DNA from: Cryptomeria japonica
Taxonomy: Eukaryota > Streptophyta > Pinopsida > Cupressales > Cupressaceae
Direction: 5' to 3'
NCBI RefSeq assembly: GCF_030272615.1
Contig: NC_081415.1
Location: 605,937,137 to 606,001,136 of the forward strand
DNA: 64,000 nucleotides
Shown here: piece after piece, positions 43,597 through 55,330 of the stretch
Layout of the letters: each line of letters begins with the position of its first letter
Numbering within the stretch: position 1 is the first letter of the stretch
Program-made: the position numbers and the translations under genes
The notes under the pieces: generated by a model
The model's input: only the letters and a program-made list of their open reading frames with translations
Told to the model about the DNA's origin: nothing
The model's database searches: none

Positions 43597-44715
43597 CTAC
43601 AGGTTCAGCTTCATCATTGTCATCTTCCTCTGAATTAATTTGTTCCAATTGAACAAGTTCATCAGGATTTCCTTTACTAGTTTCTGATTTAACAGTTTCA
43701 GCTTGCAAAAGCAAAATGCAAGGATCTTCATCCTTCTTCTCAGAACTAGTTCCTTATCAATTTCATGACATTCATCTACACAAACATCAGCACTTTCAAC
43801 AATTTTATGTGTCTGGTTGTTGAAGCATTTATAGGTCGTACTCTTGGTAGAATAGCCAAGAAATATGCCTTCATCACACTTAGCTTCAAATTTGCTTATG
43901 TAATCACCTCTTTTAATAAAACATTTGCTACCAAACATTTTAAAATAGCTAACATCGGGTGATCTCCCATACCAGTACTCATATGGGGTCTTGTCCTTAC
44001 CTCTTTTTACTAGAACTCTATTCATTGTGTACACAGTTGTACTTACAGCTTCTTTCCAAAAAAAAATTTGATACATCACCTTGTATCAACATAGTCTTAG
44101 AAGCTTCAACCACTGACCAGATGTTTCTTTCTGCTATACCATTCTGATGTGGTGTCCTTGGAGCAAAAATTTGCCGCTTGATACCATTATCATCACAATA
44201 TTTAGTGAACTTTGCAGAAGTGAATTCACCGCCTTGATCTGTTCTTAGAAATTTTATCTTTTTGCCACTCTCTTTCTCAGCTAAAACTCTGAATGCCTTG
44301 AATTTACCAAAAGCTTCATTTTTATCCTCCAAGAATGTGACCCACATTATCCTTGAACAATCATGAGTGAAGATCATGAAGTATCTGTCACCTTGAATGC
44401 TTCTTGTTCTTATTAGTCCACATAGATTTGTATGAACCATATCTAACAAGTGCTCTACTGAGAAGGACTTGCTCTTAAAAGTTGAAGAAGTCATCTTTCC
44501 TAGTTGACATTCTTTACAAAGAGAATTAACCAGTTTGTCTAGCTGAGGCAAACCTCTTACTATCTTAGACTTACTTACTTTAATTATATTGTCAAAATTA
44601 ATATGACAAAATCTCTTATGCCAAAGCTAGCTATCATCCACTTTCGCAATCAAACAATTGCTAATTTTAGGATTGAGATGAAATAGATTACCTCTGGTCT
44701 ATTTACCGGTTGCAA
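43597..44715 (-). pseudogene. Element F integrase, first Asp replaced
   Basis: CKECQLGK remains from the zinc site. The core reads HTNLCGL where HTDLCGP is expected (Asp to Asn), RTDQGGEFTS is intact, and AERNIW retains the Glu. A frameshift near 44060 (an A-run at 44059-44067) separates the C-terminal part, which restarts at 44079 and carries KTPYEYWYGRSPDVSYFKMF. Stops lie further left. Confidence 0.9.
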
Positions 44716-46037
44716 TCAATTCTCCTTTGTTGTCAAATATTCTGCATATACCATTTTTGAATTCCACTGGGTATCCTCTATCATTAAGTTGTGCCACACT
44801 AAGAAGATTGTCTTTAGGTCTTCAACCCAATAGACATCATCAGCACTGCTTTTCCCATTAAGAGAAATAACTCCCTTACCTTTAATCATACAAGATGAGT
44901 CATTGCCAAATCTGACAACATCACCATCAAATTCCTTTAGGGAAAAAAATTTGCTCCGATCATTGGTCATGTGATATGAACAACCACTATCAATGATCCA
45001 ATCATCAGAGTTATCCATTATGGATACTAGTGCCTTCTGATCTAATATTTCTTCCTTAATTTCTAAAAACACAATACCTTCACTAGCATCATCATCTGAT
45101 TCTTCATCAGTAACATCACTGTCAATAGATACAAGACAATATTTCTTGTCTTTACCCTTGTATTTCTTAAATTTGTCTCTCTTGTATTCATTGTCACCAT
45201 TAGGGCAATTTGTTGCTATATGACAAATCTTGTTGCATGCAAAACATTTTATAGGTAGCTTACCTCTATATTTACCAATGCCTCTAGGTAGTCGTTTTGC
45301 CAACAATGCTTCAAGTTCTACTAAGTTGTCTTCATCTTCAGCATCTCTGTTGGGTCTAGATTCATAGTTATGGCTGGTATCTCTACTTCTTCTCATAGAT
45401 GGGTTAGAGATAGAAGCTCTAAATGTAGATTTTGATTTCTGTACACTACCATCATAGCCATTTAGTTCAAAAGTAGTAAGTTTGCCAATAATAGAGTCAA
45501 GAGTTACCTTTGTCTTATCAATGGATTTCAGCTCCTGAATACAACTTGGATAGCATAGACCGGTAGTAAGGTTCTCAGTACATTATTGGTTACTGTGGCA
45601 TCTTCCACTTTCCCTCTTGCACTCTTTATCTCACCAACTATCTCTTTAATCCTTTGACCATACTACTGGATATTCTCACCTTCAGACATTCTCATGTCAT
45701 CAAACTTGCCTCTTAGACTCTCCTCTTTGGCAATCTTAACATGTTCATCAGCGCTATAAATCTCTTCTAGTTTCTTCCATACTTCATATGCAGTTTCAAG
45801 ACCATGAACATCTACATATTCAGCATCGAACAGGGAACTGATAATAGCTTCTAGTGCCTAGTGATTCTCTTGTTGTTCTTTCTTCTGATCATCAGTCAGA
45901 GGTCCAGTAGGTGTAGTATACTTATTTTCTATATGCTCCCAATACCAACTACCAAGACTCTTAATGTAAATATTCATTTTGTCACTCCATATTCTATAAT
46001 TATCTTTGTTGAACTTCGGACCTTCTTTCTTCATCAT
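44716..46037 (-). pseudogene. Element F gag and protease
   Basis: The start at 46037 gives MMKKEGPKFNKDNYRIWSDK. Stops interrupt near 45860 and 45665, with a frameshift near 45540. From 45396 the frame is open. It carries the intact zinc knuckle CFACNKICHIATNC (all four ligands) and the protease motif DWIIDSGCSYHMTND (about 44965-45010), and runs into the pre-integrase region, where a frameshift near 44815 occurs. Confidence 0.92.
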
Positions 46038-46094
46038 GATCTACAAGATATTTTCCTCGATCTATTAGGCTTTTAGATTAAGAGGACCTGAGAT

Positions 46095-46106
46095 GCTCTG
46101 ATACCA
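46095..46106 (-). other. Primer-binding site of element F
   Basis: Perfect TGGTATCAGAGC on the minus strand, two bases from the LTR. Confidence 0.95.
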
Positions 46107-46108
46107 AT

Positions 46109-47525
46109 TGATGGTATGATGAAAGAATAAGTATTCGGTAGAATACTGAGAGGGGGGGTGAATCAGTATACTGAGAAACTAATACAAAGTTCCCAAACTC
46201 AAACTCAGTCAAACAAAGTAATCATATCTCAGTCAAGATCAATATTCATAAGAATACTTGACATCAACTGGTTTAACTGTTATGAAAACTTTAGCAGTAA
46301 ACAACTTCAATCTTGTGAATATCAACAATGCTTAATCATAACTCAACATATTCATCTCTTAATGCTTCTACTTAACATGCCTTATTAGAGATTAACCAAA
46401 TCAACAAATAAGATCACAACCACTTGACACAAATGTTTATACGTGGAAAACCGAAATAGGTAAAAACCATGGTGAGATGAGACTCACAAGGATAGCTATC
46501 TGAACTCTTTTGAAGTTTGCCCTGTTAGGAGCCAAAACCTATTATAGCTTTACAATAAGTCCTATTAAGAAATAATTCCAGTTAGGAATCACCTAGTTAA
46601 GGGATTTACAAATATGCCTTGTCAGAAGCACAATAGCCTGTTAGGAGTAACCTTGCTAGAGGATTTAATAATCCAAGCTAATGGACCACCTTGTTAGAGG
46701 ATTTAATGAGTAACCAAGCTTGTTAGAGCTTGCCTGGTTAAGGGATTTAACTTATTCTATAACTTTAGAAATAACAGTTTAGTTGATCTATCTGAATAGC
46801 ACTACTTTTTCTTGATCAAATCCTTCTATAACCTTCAGTCTGCCTTCACTCAAAGTGTAGATCCATTCACCGGTTTGGCAACTACACACTCAATAGGTTT
46901 TCTACCAACCTTGCCAACAACCTTAACAAACAACTTCATCGACCTTAAATAGAAATCAATTAGGTTGGTGACACAGCAAAAACCTAATTCTCATCATCAA
47001 GATTACAAAAAAGTCGGTACAATCATGACCATTAGAAATTATGACAATCTCTTCACATTTTTCAAGACAATTTCAACCTCTCCATGATCACCGCTCTATT
47101 GGACTTTGTAACTCATCATGTGTTGTGCATTAGATGTAATCCACTTTACTCCTTCCCTAGACAAGAAAAAATGTGCCAAAATGATTTGAATATCTTCTTA
47201 ATCAAATGATCACACGTGTCTCCATCATTACCGCTTATCAAATAACAAACCTTCAAACTTGATCAGTTAGGGTTTAACAGCTGATAGGGTTTACTGGTTA
47301 CATTACATAGAAAGGTTTAACCCTTTACACCGGTTCAACTCACAAACTTAACATACAAGATTACAACATCTTCCACAAATCTCTTCTTATCGGTTACTAG
47401 CCAATATCAAAAACAACAATATCAGCAATAACATGAATACCATTTACCGGTTCAATTGACATCAATGACAACATATCATTAATGCAATCTTGATGCAAAA
47501 TACCAACAAACTCAAAATGCCAATA
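46109..47525 (-). repeat. 5' LTR of element F
   Basis: TGATGGTATGATG at 46109 to ATGCCAATA at 47525. It is collinear with the left LTR, with scattered substitutions and a short deletion near 46425. It holds the G-run (about 46149) and the GTTAGGAG/GTTAAGGGATT array (about 46520-46750). Confidence 0.92.
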
Positions 47526-48392
47526 GACATTCCTTAAGGAATCTTGACTTCTCTCTCCTTGAAATTCAAAATTTGATCCCCTTCCTCTAAAGTTGCTCCT
47601 TCCTCTTGGTTGCTTGCCCCTTCCTCTACTGCTCGACTCTTGTCTTCTTTTGAGCTTCTCCTCTACCTTTAATGCTAATTGATAGCATCTATAAATAGTG
47701 TCAAGGCACAAGAGGTTCAACTCTTCTTGTATGTTCCACCTTAGACCATTTAGATACCTTGCCACTCTTTTGCTTTCATCTTCAACCTTCTTAAACTTTA
47801 TACTCAATTCCTTAAATTCTTCAGTATAGGCACACACATCCATCTCTTTTTGTCTGAAATTTTGCCTTCTCTTGTGTAATTGGACTTCATAGTCCTCTAG
47901 TACATATACTCCCTTCATCTTTGTAATCATCTTCTACCAAGAGGTGATCATTTCTCTTCCCTCTTTCACTCTTTCTCCTTGCACAAAATTCCACCATGTC
48001 AAGGTTGCTCCCTACATTTTTGACTTGGCAATCTTCATCTTTTGGTTGTCAGCAATGTCTTCACATTCAAAAAAATTGTTAAAGGACTCTATCCAGTCCA
48101 TCACTCCATCGGAATCCATCTTCCCACTAAAAATAGGAAGGTTTTATTTTTGGTCCATGGTTCTCCTCTCCACATACTTCAAGGCATTGACCAGGTACCT
48201 ATGCTTTGCAGGAACTTCCTCTTCTTCTTGCCCCTGTGGGTTCTCCTCTTCTTCTCCCACTTCCTCCGAGCCATCAGGTCCTCTCTCCAGCCTGCCTTCC
48301 AAGTTATCAATCAACTCTCTAAGCTGATCATTCTCTTCTCTATTCTCTTCCACCATCTTGACAAGTTCCACATTTTTCATCTTTGGAGGCAT
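47526..48392 (-). pseudogene. Element E gag N-terminal part
   Basis: ATG 48392 opens MPPKMKNVELVKMVEENREE, a coiled-coil start with an acidic linker to a stop at 48144. The retrotrans_gag domain follows (MDSDGVMDWIESFNNFFECE, TLTWWNFVQGERVKEGREM, VYVLEDYEVQLHKRRQN, YTEEFKELSIKFKKVEDESK), then an Arg/Gly-rich tail. Three stops occur near 48146, 48013 and 47937. Element F cuts the frame at 47525, just before the zinc knuckle at 40082. Confidence 0.9.
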
Positions 48393-48462
48393 TCTTCTAG
48401 CCTTACCCTCTTATTCTTCTGTTGACATGTACTATTCTTCTTCCCAAAAGGATTCCTCCTAT

Positions 48463-48474
48463 GCTCTGATACCA
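48463..48474 (-). other. Primer-binding site of element E
   Basis: Perfect TGGTATCAGAGC on the minus strand, three bases from the LTR. It shows that chromovirus E uses initiator tRNA-Met, like the Copia elements here. Confidence 0.95.
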
Positions 48475-48477
48475 ATC

Positions 48478-49930
48478 TGATGTAGAGGTCTCATACTAAT
48501 ATAGGATAGGTTCCCCTAATCCAAGAACACACCAAGGACCCTAGCAATCACACAACACTCTCAGGGGTTAAGAAATATCAGTTTGACAAGTCCCACATCC
48601 CTTTTTTGCAACCAAAAGACTACCGATACAAGGTCTCTTTCATTGACCGGTACAAAGACCCTATGGTCAACAATGGTTTGGTCCCTTTTCCAATGCAAAA
48701 ATGCCTATTTAAGGTTTTATTTGAAGTCCCCTAAGTCAAGGAGACCTCCTTCAATCATTGAATTCAGGTTCCCTCTACTAGTTTGGGTAACTACTGCAAC
48801 AAGGTCTACAAAACCTAGTAGCCCTACCAGACCGATTTTCTACACTTAATTCTTTATGTCTACAAAAGACCAAACAAACCATCCTGGATTTGGATACCCT
48901 TTTGATAGTTATAAAACATATCCTAAGGGTTCTTACCGGTAGGGAACACAAGAATCCAAACCCTGCTTTGGTTACGAGACCGGTATAGCCCAATTAGGCC
49001 TATTTTACAAAGGAGTGTGTAGACACAGACCTTAACTCACCAAAAAAACTCAAGGAATAATCTCAAGCCATTCAAAATACACCAATTCCTAAGTCTTAAG
49101 CCATGACCAAACCTTCAACCCCTTATGTAAGACCTGTTTGCTTACACTTGTCAATGGCCACATGGAGTTGCCCACCTTAATGCATCAAACCCTCACCTCC
49201 AACTAGTCCTAACCTGCAAAAGGCCTTTAAAATCCTAAAATACATTGGGAATACTTGCATCCCCTTCAAATCTATGAACCACCAATGAAGGATCACCAAG
49301 GTAAGGCCATTTCTTTGCAAAACCCTAGACAAAATTGTCAAATCTAGAACACTTCCAAAAATTTGCTGATTCTTGTCTTGGTGAATTAGGACCTTAGACT
49401 TGATGCATCTGAAAGGTGATTGGCCACTCTAACACATCCCATTGGTTTCCTAACTCCAAAATGATCGTATAGTATGGTACACCACATAGAATAACAGAAT
49501 TGCAGGAAATTCTCAGAAATATATTACTTCAATGATGCCAAAAGTTTACAAAGTCATTCTCTCTCTCCAATGATGATTGGGGATGACATTTAATACCTTC
49601 CTCAATGGTTATCAACCACCTTTTGAACCGAGGTGACTGGTGGAAGGAATTTTCTATTAGCAACCAAAAGTTGTCAAGTTTGAGCAACTTTTGACATATG
49701 TTAAATCCGCCTACCTAGAGGCTCTTTAACATGTCCTAAACCTTTCTAAGAAATATCCAACACATAAACACCTAGAAAAATACTCAACCAAATACCCCTA
49801 GGCCCATATGCCCATGGTGTCTTATCAATTTGCCAAATCCATATCATTGGGTAAAAAGGTGGGGTTTATTACAAACAAATTGAACATCAAACAAACAAGA
49901 CTACCCTATTACATTGATTGAAAGGTCACA
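48478..49930 (-). repeat. 5' LTR of element E (also 3' LTR of a second E body)
   Basis: TGATGTAGAGGTC at 48478 to GGTCACA at 49930, 1453 bp. On its left are the PBS and gag; on its right is the 3' internal end of another E copy. Compared with 50788-52226, it has an extra segment of about 45 bp near 48570-48615 and lacks ATTAAAAGTTGTCAACAAAG-type text near 49673. Confidence 0.9.
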
Positions 49931-50238
49931 TTCTCATGTGTTTCCTTTACCCTTTATTGCTCTTATTATCTTAGTCATGAGGTACTCTTGCACCATACTC
50001 TCAGGGTGAATGAATCTCAAGTCCACTTGAGATGACATCATGTAATGTAGTGCTATGCTTCTTGATCTGATCATCATCCAACAAAATCACTTAAGAATCT
50101 AGTTTTCCTTTCCATTTGACCAATTATTGCTTGTACTCGTGGTTCCTGGTCTTCTTTACAATCTTGGTGTCCAACACCTTCTCAAGCTTAGGTGGCTCAT
50201 GTTTGGGAAAATCTATATCTGTCACTTCTTCTAGGACC
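49931..50238 (-). pseudogene. Fragment of a second E element: chromodomain end and polypurine region
   Basis: It is nearly identical to 36391-36697, covering the polypurine region and the chromodomain coding end (KTRNHEYKQ- and LVKWKGK-type text on the minus strand). It stops abruptly at about 50238 (TCTAGGACCTACATG) against unrelated DNA. Confidence 0.9.
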
Positions 50239-50787
50239 TACATGTTTATAGTTTAACAAAAGACTATCCAATCATGTAGCCTTAACATAAATGCTCCTTG
50301 AACATTCATCACATGAAAATTATATGACAATTAATCAAACCAATATATTATCTCTAAAATATAAATTACATTAATATTTTTTGCCATGAGAGATTACAAT
50401 ATGAATAGACCCATCTTAGAATATAATATAAATCAAACAATAAACATGAGTGAGGCTCCAAACACTAGTTTCCTTGGTTTGGTCTTACTATCTTGGCTTT
50501 TTTCTACTCAATTGAACACAACTTGGTCCTTGAATCTACTACTATCATTTTCCCTCAAATTAATTATTCATCATTTATAGTGGAAGGTTGGTGTAGAAGG
50601 TTTTTGTTGACCAACAATGAGAAAATATAACTCTAAACTTAATGTGTATCTAAACATGAACTACCCAAGGACCAACAAATACTTCAACTTCATTATCCTT
50701 TATTGAAAGCTTATGAATCACGGAACATGTCACATAGAACTCCTTTAGCCAATATGGTAAGCTATCTCATATAATAAAGCATGGTAA
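50239..50787. other. AT-rich DNA with one arm of an inverted repeat
   Basis: No gene is supported. 50605-50736 is an inverted copy of 52662-52784 (about 80 percent similar by eye). 50756-50784 is a direct duplicate of 52292-52320. It may be the older host DNA into which E-type DNA was inserted. Confidence 0.6.
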
Positions 50788-52290
50788 TGATGTAGAGGTC
50801 TCAATACCAGTATAGGATAGGTTCCCCTAATCCAAGAACACACCAAGGACCCTAGCAATCACACAACACTCTCAGGAGTTAAGGACTACCGGTACAAGGT
50901 CTCTTTCATTGACTGGTACAAGGACCCTACGGTCAACAATGGTTTGGTCCCTTCTCCAATGCAACAATGGCTATTTAAGGTTTTATTTTAAGTCTCCTAG
51001 GTCAGGGAGACCTCCTTTAATCATTGAATTCAGGTTCCCTCTACCAGTTTGGGTAATTGCTACAACAAGGTCTGCAAAACCTAGTAGCCCTGCCAGACCG
51101 GTTTTCTACACTTAACTCTTTATGTCTACAAAAGATTAGACAAAAAATCCTGGATTTAGATACCCTTTTGGGAGTTACAAAACATATCCTAAGGGTTCTT
51201 ACCAGTAGGGAACAAAAGAATCCAAACCCTACTTTGGTTAGGAGACCGATGTAGCCCAATTATGCCTATTTTACAAAGGAGTGTGTAGACACATACCATA
51301 ACTCACCAAAAAAACTCAAGGAATAATTTTGAGCCATTGAAAATACATCATTTCCTAAGTCTTAGGCCATGATCAAACCTTTAACCCCTGATGTGAGACT
51401 TGTTTGCTTACACTTGTCAGTGGCCACATGGAGTTGCCCACCTTAATGCATCAAACCCTCACCCCCAACTGGTCCTAACATGAAAAAGGCCTTTAAAATC
51501 CTAAAATATACTGGGCATACTTACATCCCCTTCAAATTTATGAACCACCAATGAAGGATCGGCAAGGTAAAACTATTTCTTTGCAAAACCCTGGACAGAA
51601 CTATCAAATCTAGAACACTTCCAGAAATTTATCGATTTCTTCCTTATCTTGGTGAATTAGGACCTCAGACTTGATGTATCTAAAAGTTTATTGTCCAATC
51701 TAACACATCCCACTACTTTTCTAACTCCAAAACCATCGTATTGTATGGTACACCACATAGAATAATGAAATTACAGGAAATTCTCAAAAATATATTACTT
51801 CAATGATGCCAAATATTTACAAAGTCATTCTCTCTCTCCAATGATGATTGGGAATGAAATTTTATACCTTCCTTAATTTCTATCAACCACCTTTTGAACC
51901 AAGGTGACTGTTGGAAGGAAGTTGCTATTTGCAACCAAAAGTTGTCATTAAAAGCTATCAACAAAGTTGTCAAGTTTAAGCAACTTTTGACATATGTTAA
52001 ATCTGCCTACCTAGAGGTGCTTCAACATGTCCTAAACCTTTCTAAGACATATCCAACACATAAACACCTATAAAAATACTCAACCAAATACCCCTAGGCC
52101 CATATGCCCATGGTGGCTTATCAATTTGCCAAATCCATGTCATTGGGTAACAAGGTGGGGTTTATTACAAATAAATCAAACATCAAACAAACAAGACTAT
52201 CCTATTACATAGATTGAAAGGTCACATTCTCATGTGTGTCCTTTAGCCTTTATTGCTCCTATTATCTTACTCATGAGGTGCTCCTGCACT
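50788..52290 (-). repeat. Third E-type LTR with 64 bp of internal DNA
   Basis: LTR from TGATGTAGAGGTC (50788) to GGTCACA (52226), followed by the first 64 bp of the E internal 3' end, stopping at CTCCTGCAC (52289). The left boundary is a true LTR end; the right one is a truncation. It is therefore not a simple solo LTR. Confidence 0.88.
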
Positions 52291-53148
52291 AGGTAAGCTA
52301 TCTCATATAATAAAGAATGGGATATATCATGTCATGTATCTATGGATATGATATTAAAATATATTTTAAGTGGATGTATATTTTATCATGTCGCGCACAT
52401 CCCTTAAGTTATTTTTATTAAGTAACTAATTTTATTAGACAATTAGGAGGCCAACTTGGATTTTGTGGTTTACCCCTCCATTATATTATTAGGATGAGCT
52501 ATATATAAAGAAGCAAATATCATTAGTGGGTATGATGTTAGGATTTTTTATTATGACATTCATCAAGATTATATTGATTGTTCCTATTAAAAATAAAATG
52601 TTAAATTATCAAATATACTAAATTAATAAATTATTCTAATAGTAAAATGAAAAACATAATTTATGTGTCATGATTCAAAATTTTCACAAAAGGATAATGA
52701 TATTGAAGTCTTTATTAGTCCTAGGGTAGTTAATATTTAGATACACATTAAGTTTAGAGATATATTACTTCATCATTGGTCAACATCTATTGCATAATTG
52801 GTTTAATTTTTTCATGTGTAACAATCATGATGAGGCTATTTTAAAGTACTCACATGTTTATCTTTTCCATAATTCATGTAATTTTTAAAAATACTTTGAT
52901 GTACCTATTATAGTCACACATGTTTAAGGATTTTTAAAATAATAAATTCATTATTGTATTGTATTTTATTGTATTGGCTTTTTATTTATTGTGTTATTGT
53001 TTCCATATCTTATATACACTGCCATTATCACATAGATTTATCAAAAGAATCTCTAAAAGGAACTTCCAAATCAAAAATTATATAATATTGGCCCAAATAA
53101 CCAAAATATAAATTAAAATAATAAATTTAATTGAGTGATATAGAACTT
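52291..53148. other. AT-rich DNA, no gene; second arm of inverted repeat at 52662-52784
   Basis: It begins with the 29-bp duplicate of the left flank. The inverted-repeat arm contains AGATACACATTAAGTTTAGAG. No coding or RNA-gene signal is seen. Confidence 0.6.
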
Positions 53149-53746
53149 TACATATAGTTGATTAACAAAGCAACTATGCATTGACTATTTGCTCATTAAA
53201 TAAAACTAGTATTGAAAGAACCTAAAGGTGTTATTAGATAGCCAATAGATCCATATATTAATAGCCATATTGGTCATTGCATTTTTTATTTCTTTAAAAT
53301 TTGTTTCATGCAAAACTTGTCCAATAGGACCTCTATATATGTGTTTATCAGCCATTTCAAGTAGCACTTTTAGGTTCTTTTAATAATTTATAAAAATATT
53401 ATGGATTTGATAGCTTAAGAGATTTTGATTAATATATTCAAAACAAGTAGATTTTAATGAATCATAGTGTATCAATATTAATAGTTATTTACAAAAACAA
53501 GAATAGACCTATAGAAACAACTATGTCAAGTCCAAAAAAATGGAGCAGGTGAGTAGGCAACCATGCACAAGTGGGGCTAGGGTTCATGGCTAGTATTGTG
53601 TAGTGGGGTTAGCATTGACTAGGGAGGGTGAGGATGCAGACGATGATGATGATTATGACTCGGTGGGATTGATTGAGCTTTGTGAGGTAGCTTTTCCTTT
53701 TTCACATTTGGATGGAGTTCCTCTTATGGTTGGCTATGATTTCCTC

Positions 53747-54812
53747 TGTGAATTTATGCAAAATTTGTTCTTACTTCTATAGCTATATAGGAATAGAGAT
53801 AGAGTGATAGAGTAATAGATTTATGTGTGTTGTTAATCTTAGCACAAGCATATATTATTTATACCAAGTACTATCTTGATATGAGACCTGGTTCCAAGTA
53901 AGGAGTAAGCTAATCATGATATAATATGATAGTATAAATCCTCTCATTGAGAAACTCCTAACAAATAGGAATCTTATACTAGACTTATACATTGCACTCT
54001 CTATAATCTTTTTCTCATGAATCAACCCAAGGAACCCATTCAAACCCCGAACCTCTTTAAGAAGACACTCATTCTCCTAGCTAAGCCTACTCACTAGACT
54101 CACGAACAACCCAATGAACTTACTAGAACTAACACTAACTAATTTGACTAACACTAACTAATGAATATTACTGACTAATTGAAAAACTTTAGCATCGTCT
54201 ATTATTTCTTGACCTAACCGACCACTTTCTTCTCTCTCTTCATTAAGCTTGTTACTTCTTCATTAAGTTAGTTACTTCTTCATTAAGCTCACTACTTCAA
54301 TGTTTCTTATCAGCATACTTGGTTCAAAATCATGTAGCAATTGGTTCATTACAATGCATGGAATCACATAAAAAATTATAGGAGTGTGCATCACCATTAT
54401 TATGCAAAGAGTGCATCATGATTTTGTCTCCATCAAACAAAGAGGAATTGTATACATGTTCACTTCACACTTATCTCACAATAATTACATGTTCACTTCA
54501 CACTAATATCACTAAAATCTATGTATCCTATATTCAACATTACATACAACAAATAGACCATTTCATCTAGTATCAAATACACCATTTCACCAAGAAGTAT
54601 GCATCACTGAAATCATTCTTCATAGAAAGAGTAGGAATCAAACATCACATAAACAACAAGGGTCTCGCCATTACATAAATTACATCATCCAAGAAACAGT
54701 CCCATCATGAACATCAATTACATTCTCCAACCAAGGGTTCTTCCACCATAACAAGAAAGGTCCCCACCCTATTCGGTCATGGGTTTCTAGCTTTGGAAAT
54801 TGGGATCTCTCA
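53747..54812 (-). mobile_element. Probable solo LTR (about 1.07 kb) inside repeat copy 1
   Basis: The segment is absent from copy 2. On the plus strand it begins TGTGAATTTATGC and ends GGGATCTCTCA, so it has TG..CA ends in either direction. On the minus strand it carries TATAAATA at 53856-53863 within TTGGTATAAATAATATATGC, a good LTR-type promoter. No clean target duplication; TCCTC occurs at both edges, offset by one base. No partner LTR is in the window. Confidence 0.5.
54241..54300 (+). repeat. 20-bp minisatellite, three units
   Basis: CATTAAGCTTGTTACTTCTT, CATTAAGTTAGTTACTTCTT and CATTAAGCTCACTACTTCAA stand in exact 20-bp register inside the probable solo LTR. Confidence 0.9.
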
Positions 54813-55330
54813 ATCCTCTACATTTATATAGGCTTGTTTTTAGCCAAGAATATTGCTATGGCTACCAAAGAGTTCATTGTTTCCCTATTTGTGGTATATT
54901 CTTCTAGTGGCATTGGGTGTGACCTGGGTCATACTTTTGTCCTTTATCTTTGCTTTCGCTATGTTCTTTTTGGGCCAATTTTTGTCTCTTGGTTATGACT
55001 ATAGGGTAATTCATTTTTGGTTCCTCTTCTTCTTCTTGAGATGGGATTCAAGATTTGAGGAGAAAGTAGAAGTATTTTTTTTCAATGGAATTAGATTCTT
55101 CTTGATCTACATCGACTTTTTGTTTACTATTTTCACCCTTCTCCATTCCTCTAAATCTTAATTTTCTACCCCTGAGATCCAAATTCAAATGTTTAACCTT
55201 CTTCATTTTCAAAAAATTCATCCCAAATCATATCAAGAAAGTAAATACCCAAACTTATTTTAACAAAAAGAGTTATCAATCAATGATGGGATAAAGAAGT
55301 GTCCTTACCTTTCTACACTTCGACCACTCT

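Larger units (their letters stand above)
40158..47525 (-). mobile_element. Ty1/Copia retrotransposon F (minus strand), nested in E gag
   Basis: Full-length: LTRs at 40158-41591 and 46109-47525, with a polyprotein from 46037 to 41933. It is the same family as D (parallel gag, integrase, RT and RNase H text and related LTR blocks) but a different subfamily in LTR sequence. Gag text of E continues on both sides. A clean 5-bp target duplication is not evident because of divergence at the ends. Confidence 0.93.
35383..49930 (-). mobile_element. Ty3/Gypsy chromodomain retrotransposon E (minus strand), host of D and F
   Basis: Right to left: 5' LTR, PBS, gag, protease, RT, RNase H, integrase, chromodomain, 3' LTR. 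RT before integrase and the chromodomain place it among plant chromoviruses. Element F interrupts gag at 40158-47525, and D interrupts the 3' LTR at 35382. The frame has many stops, so it is old. D and F are younger insertions. Confidence 0.9.
53150..55010 (+). repeat. Direct repeat copy 1 (split by an insertion)
   Basis: 53150-53746 and 54813-55010 together are collinear with 55331-56095. Each copy contains a hairpin: AGAACCTAAAGGTG near 53217 pairs with CACTTTTAGGTTCT near 53367. The unit shows no coding capacity I can support, though a GATGATGATG run occurs near 53641. Confidence 0.85.

Noticed and set aside
54853-55161. 102-codon hydrophobic frame resembling a membrane protein
   Set aside because: It results from T-rich DNA within a repeat; the second repeat copy does not keep the frame.
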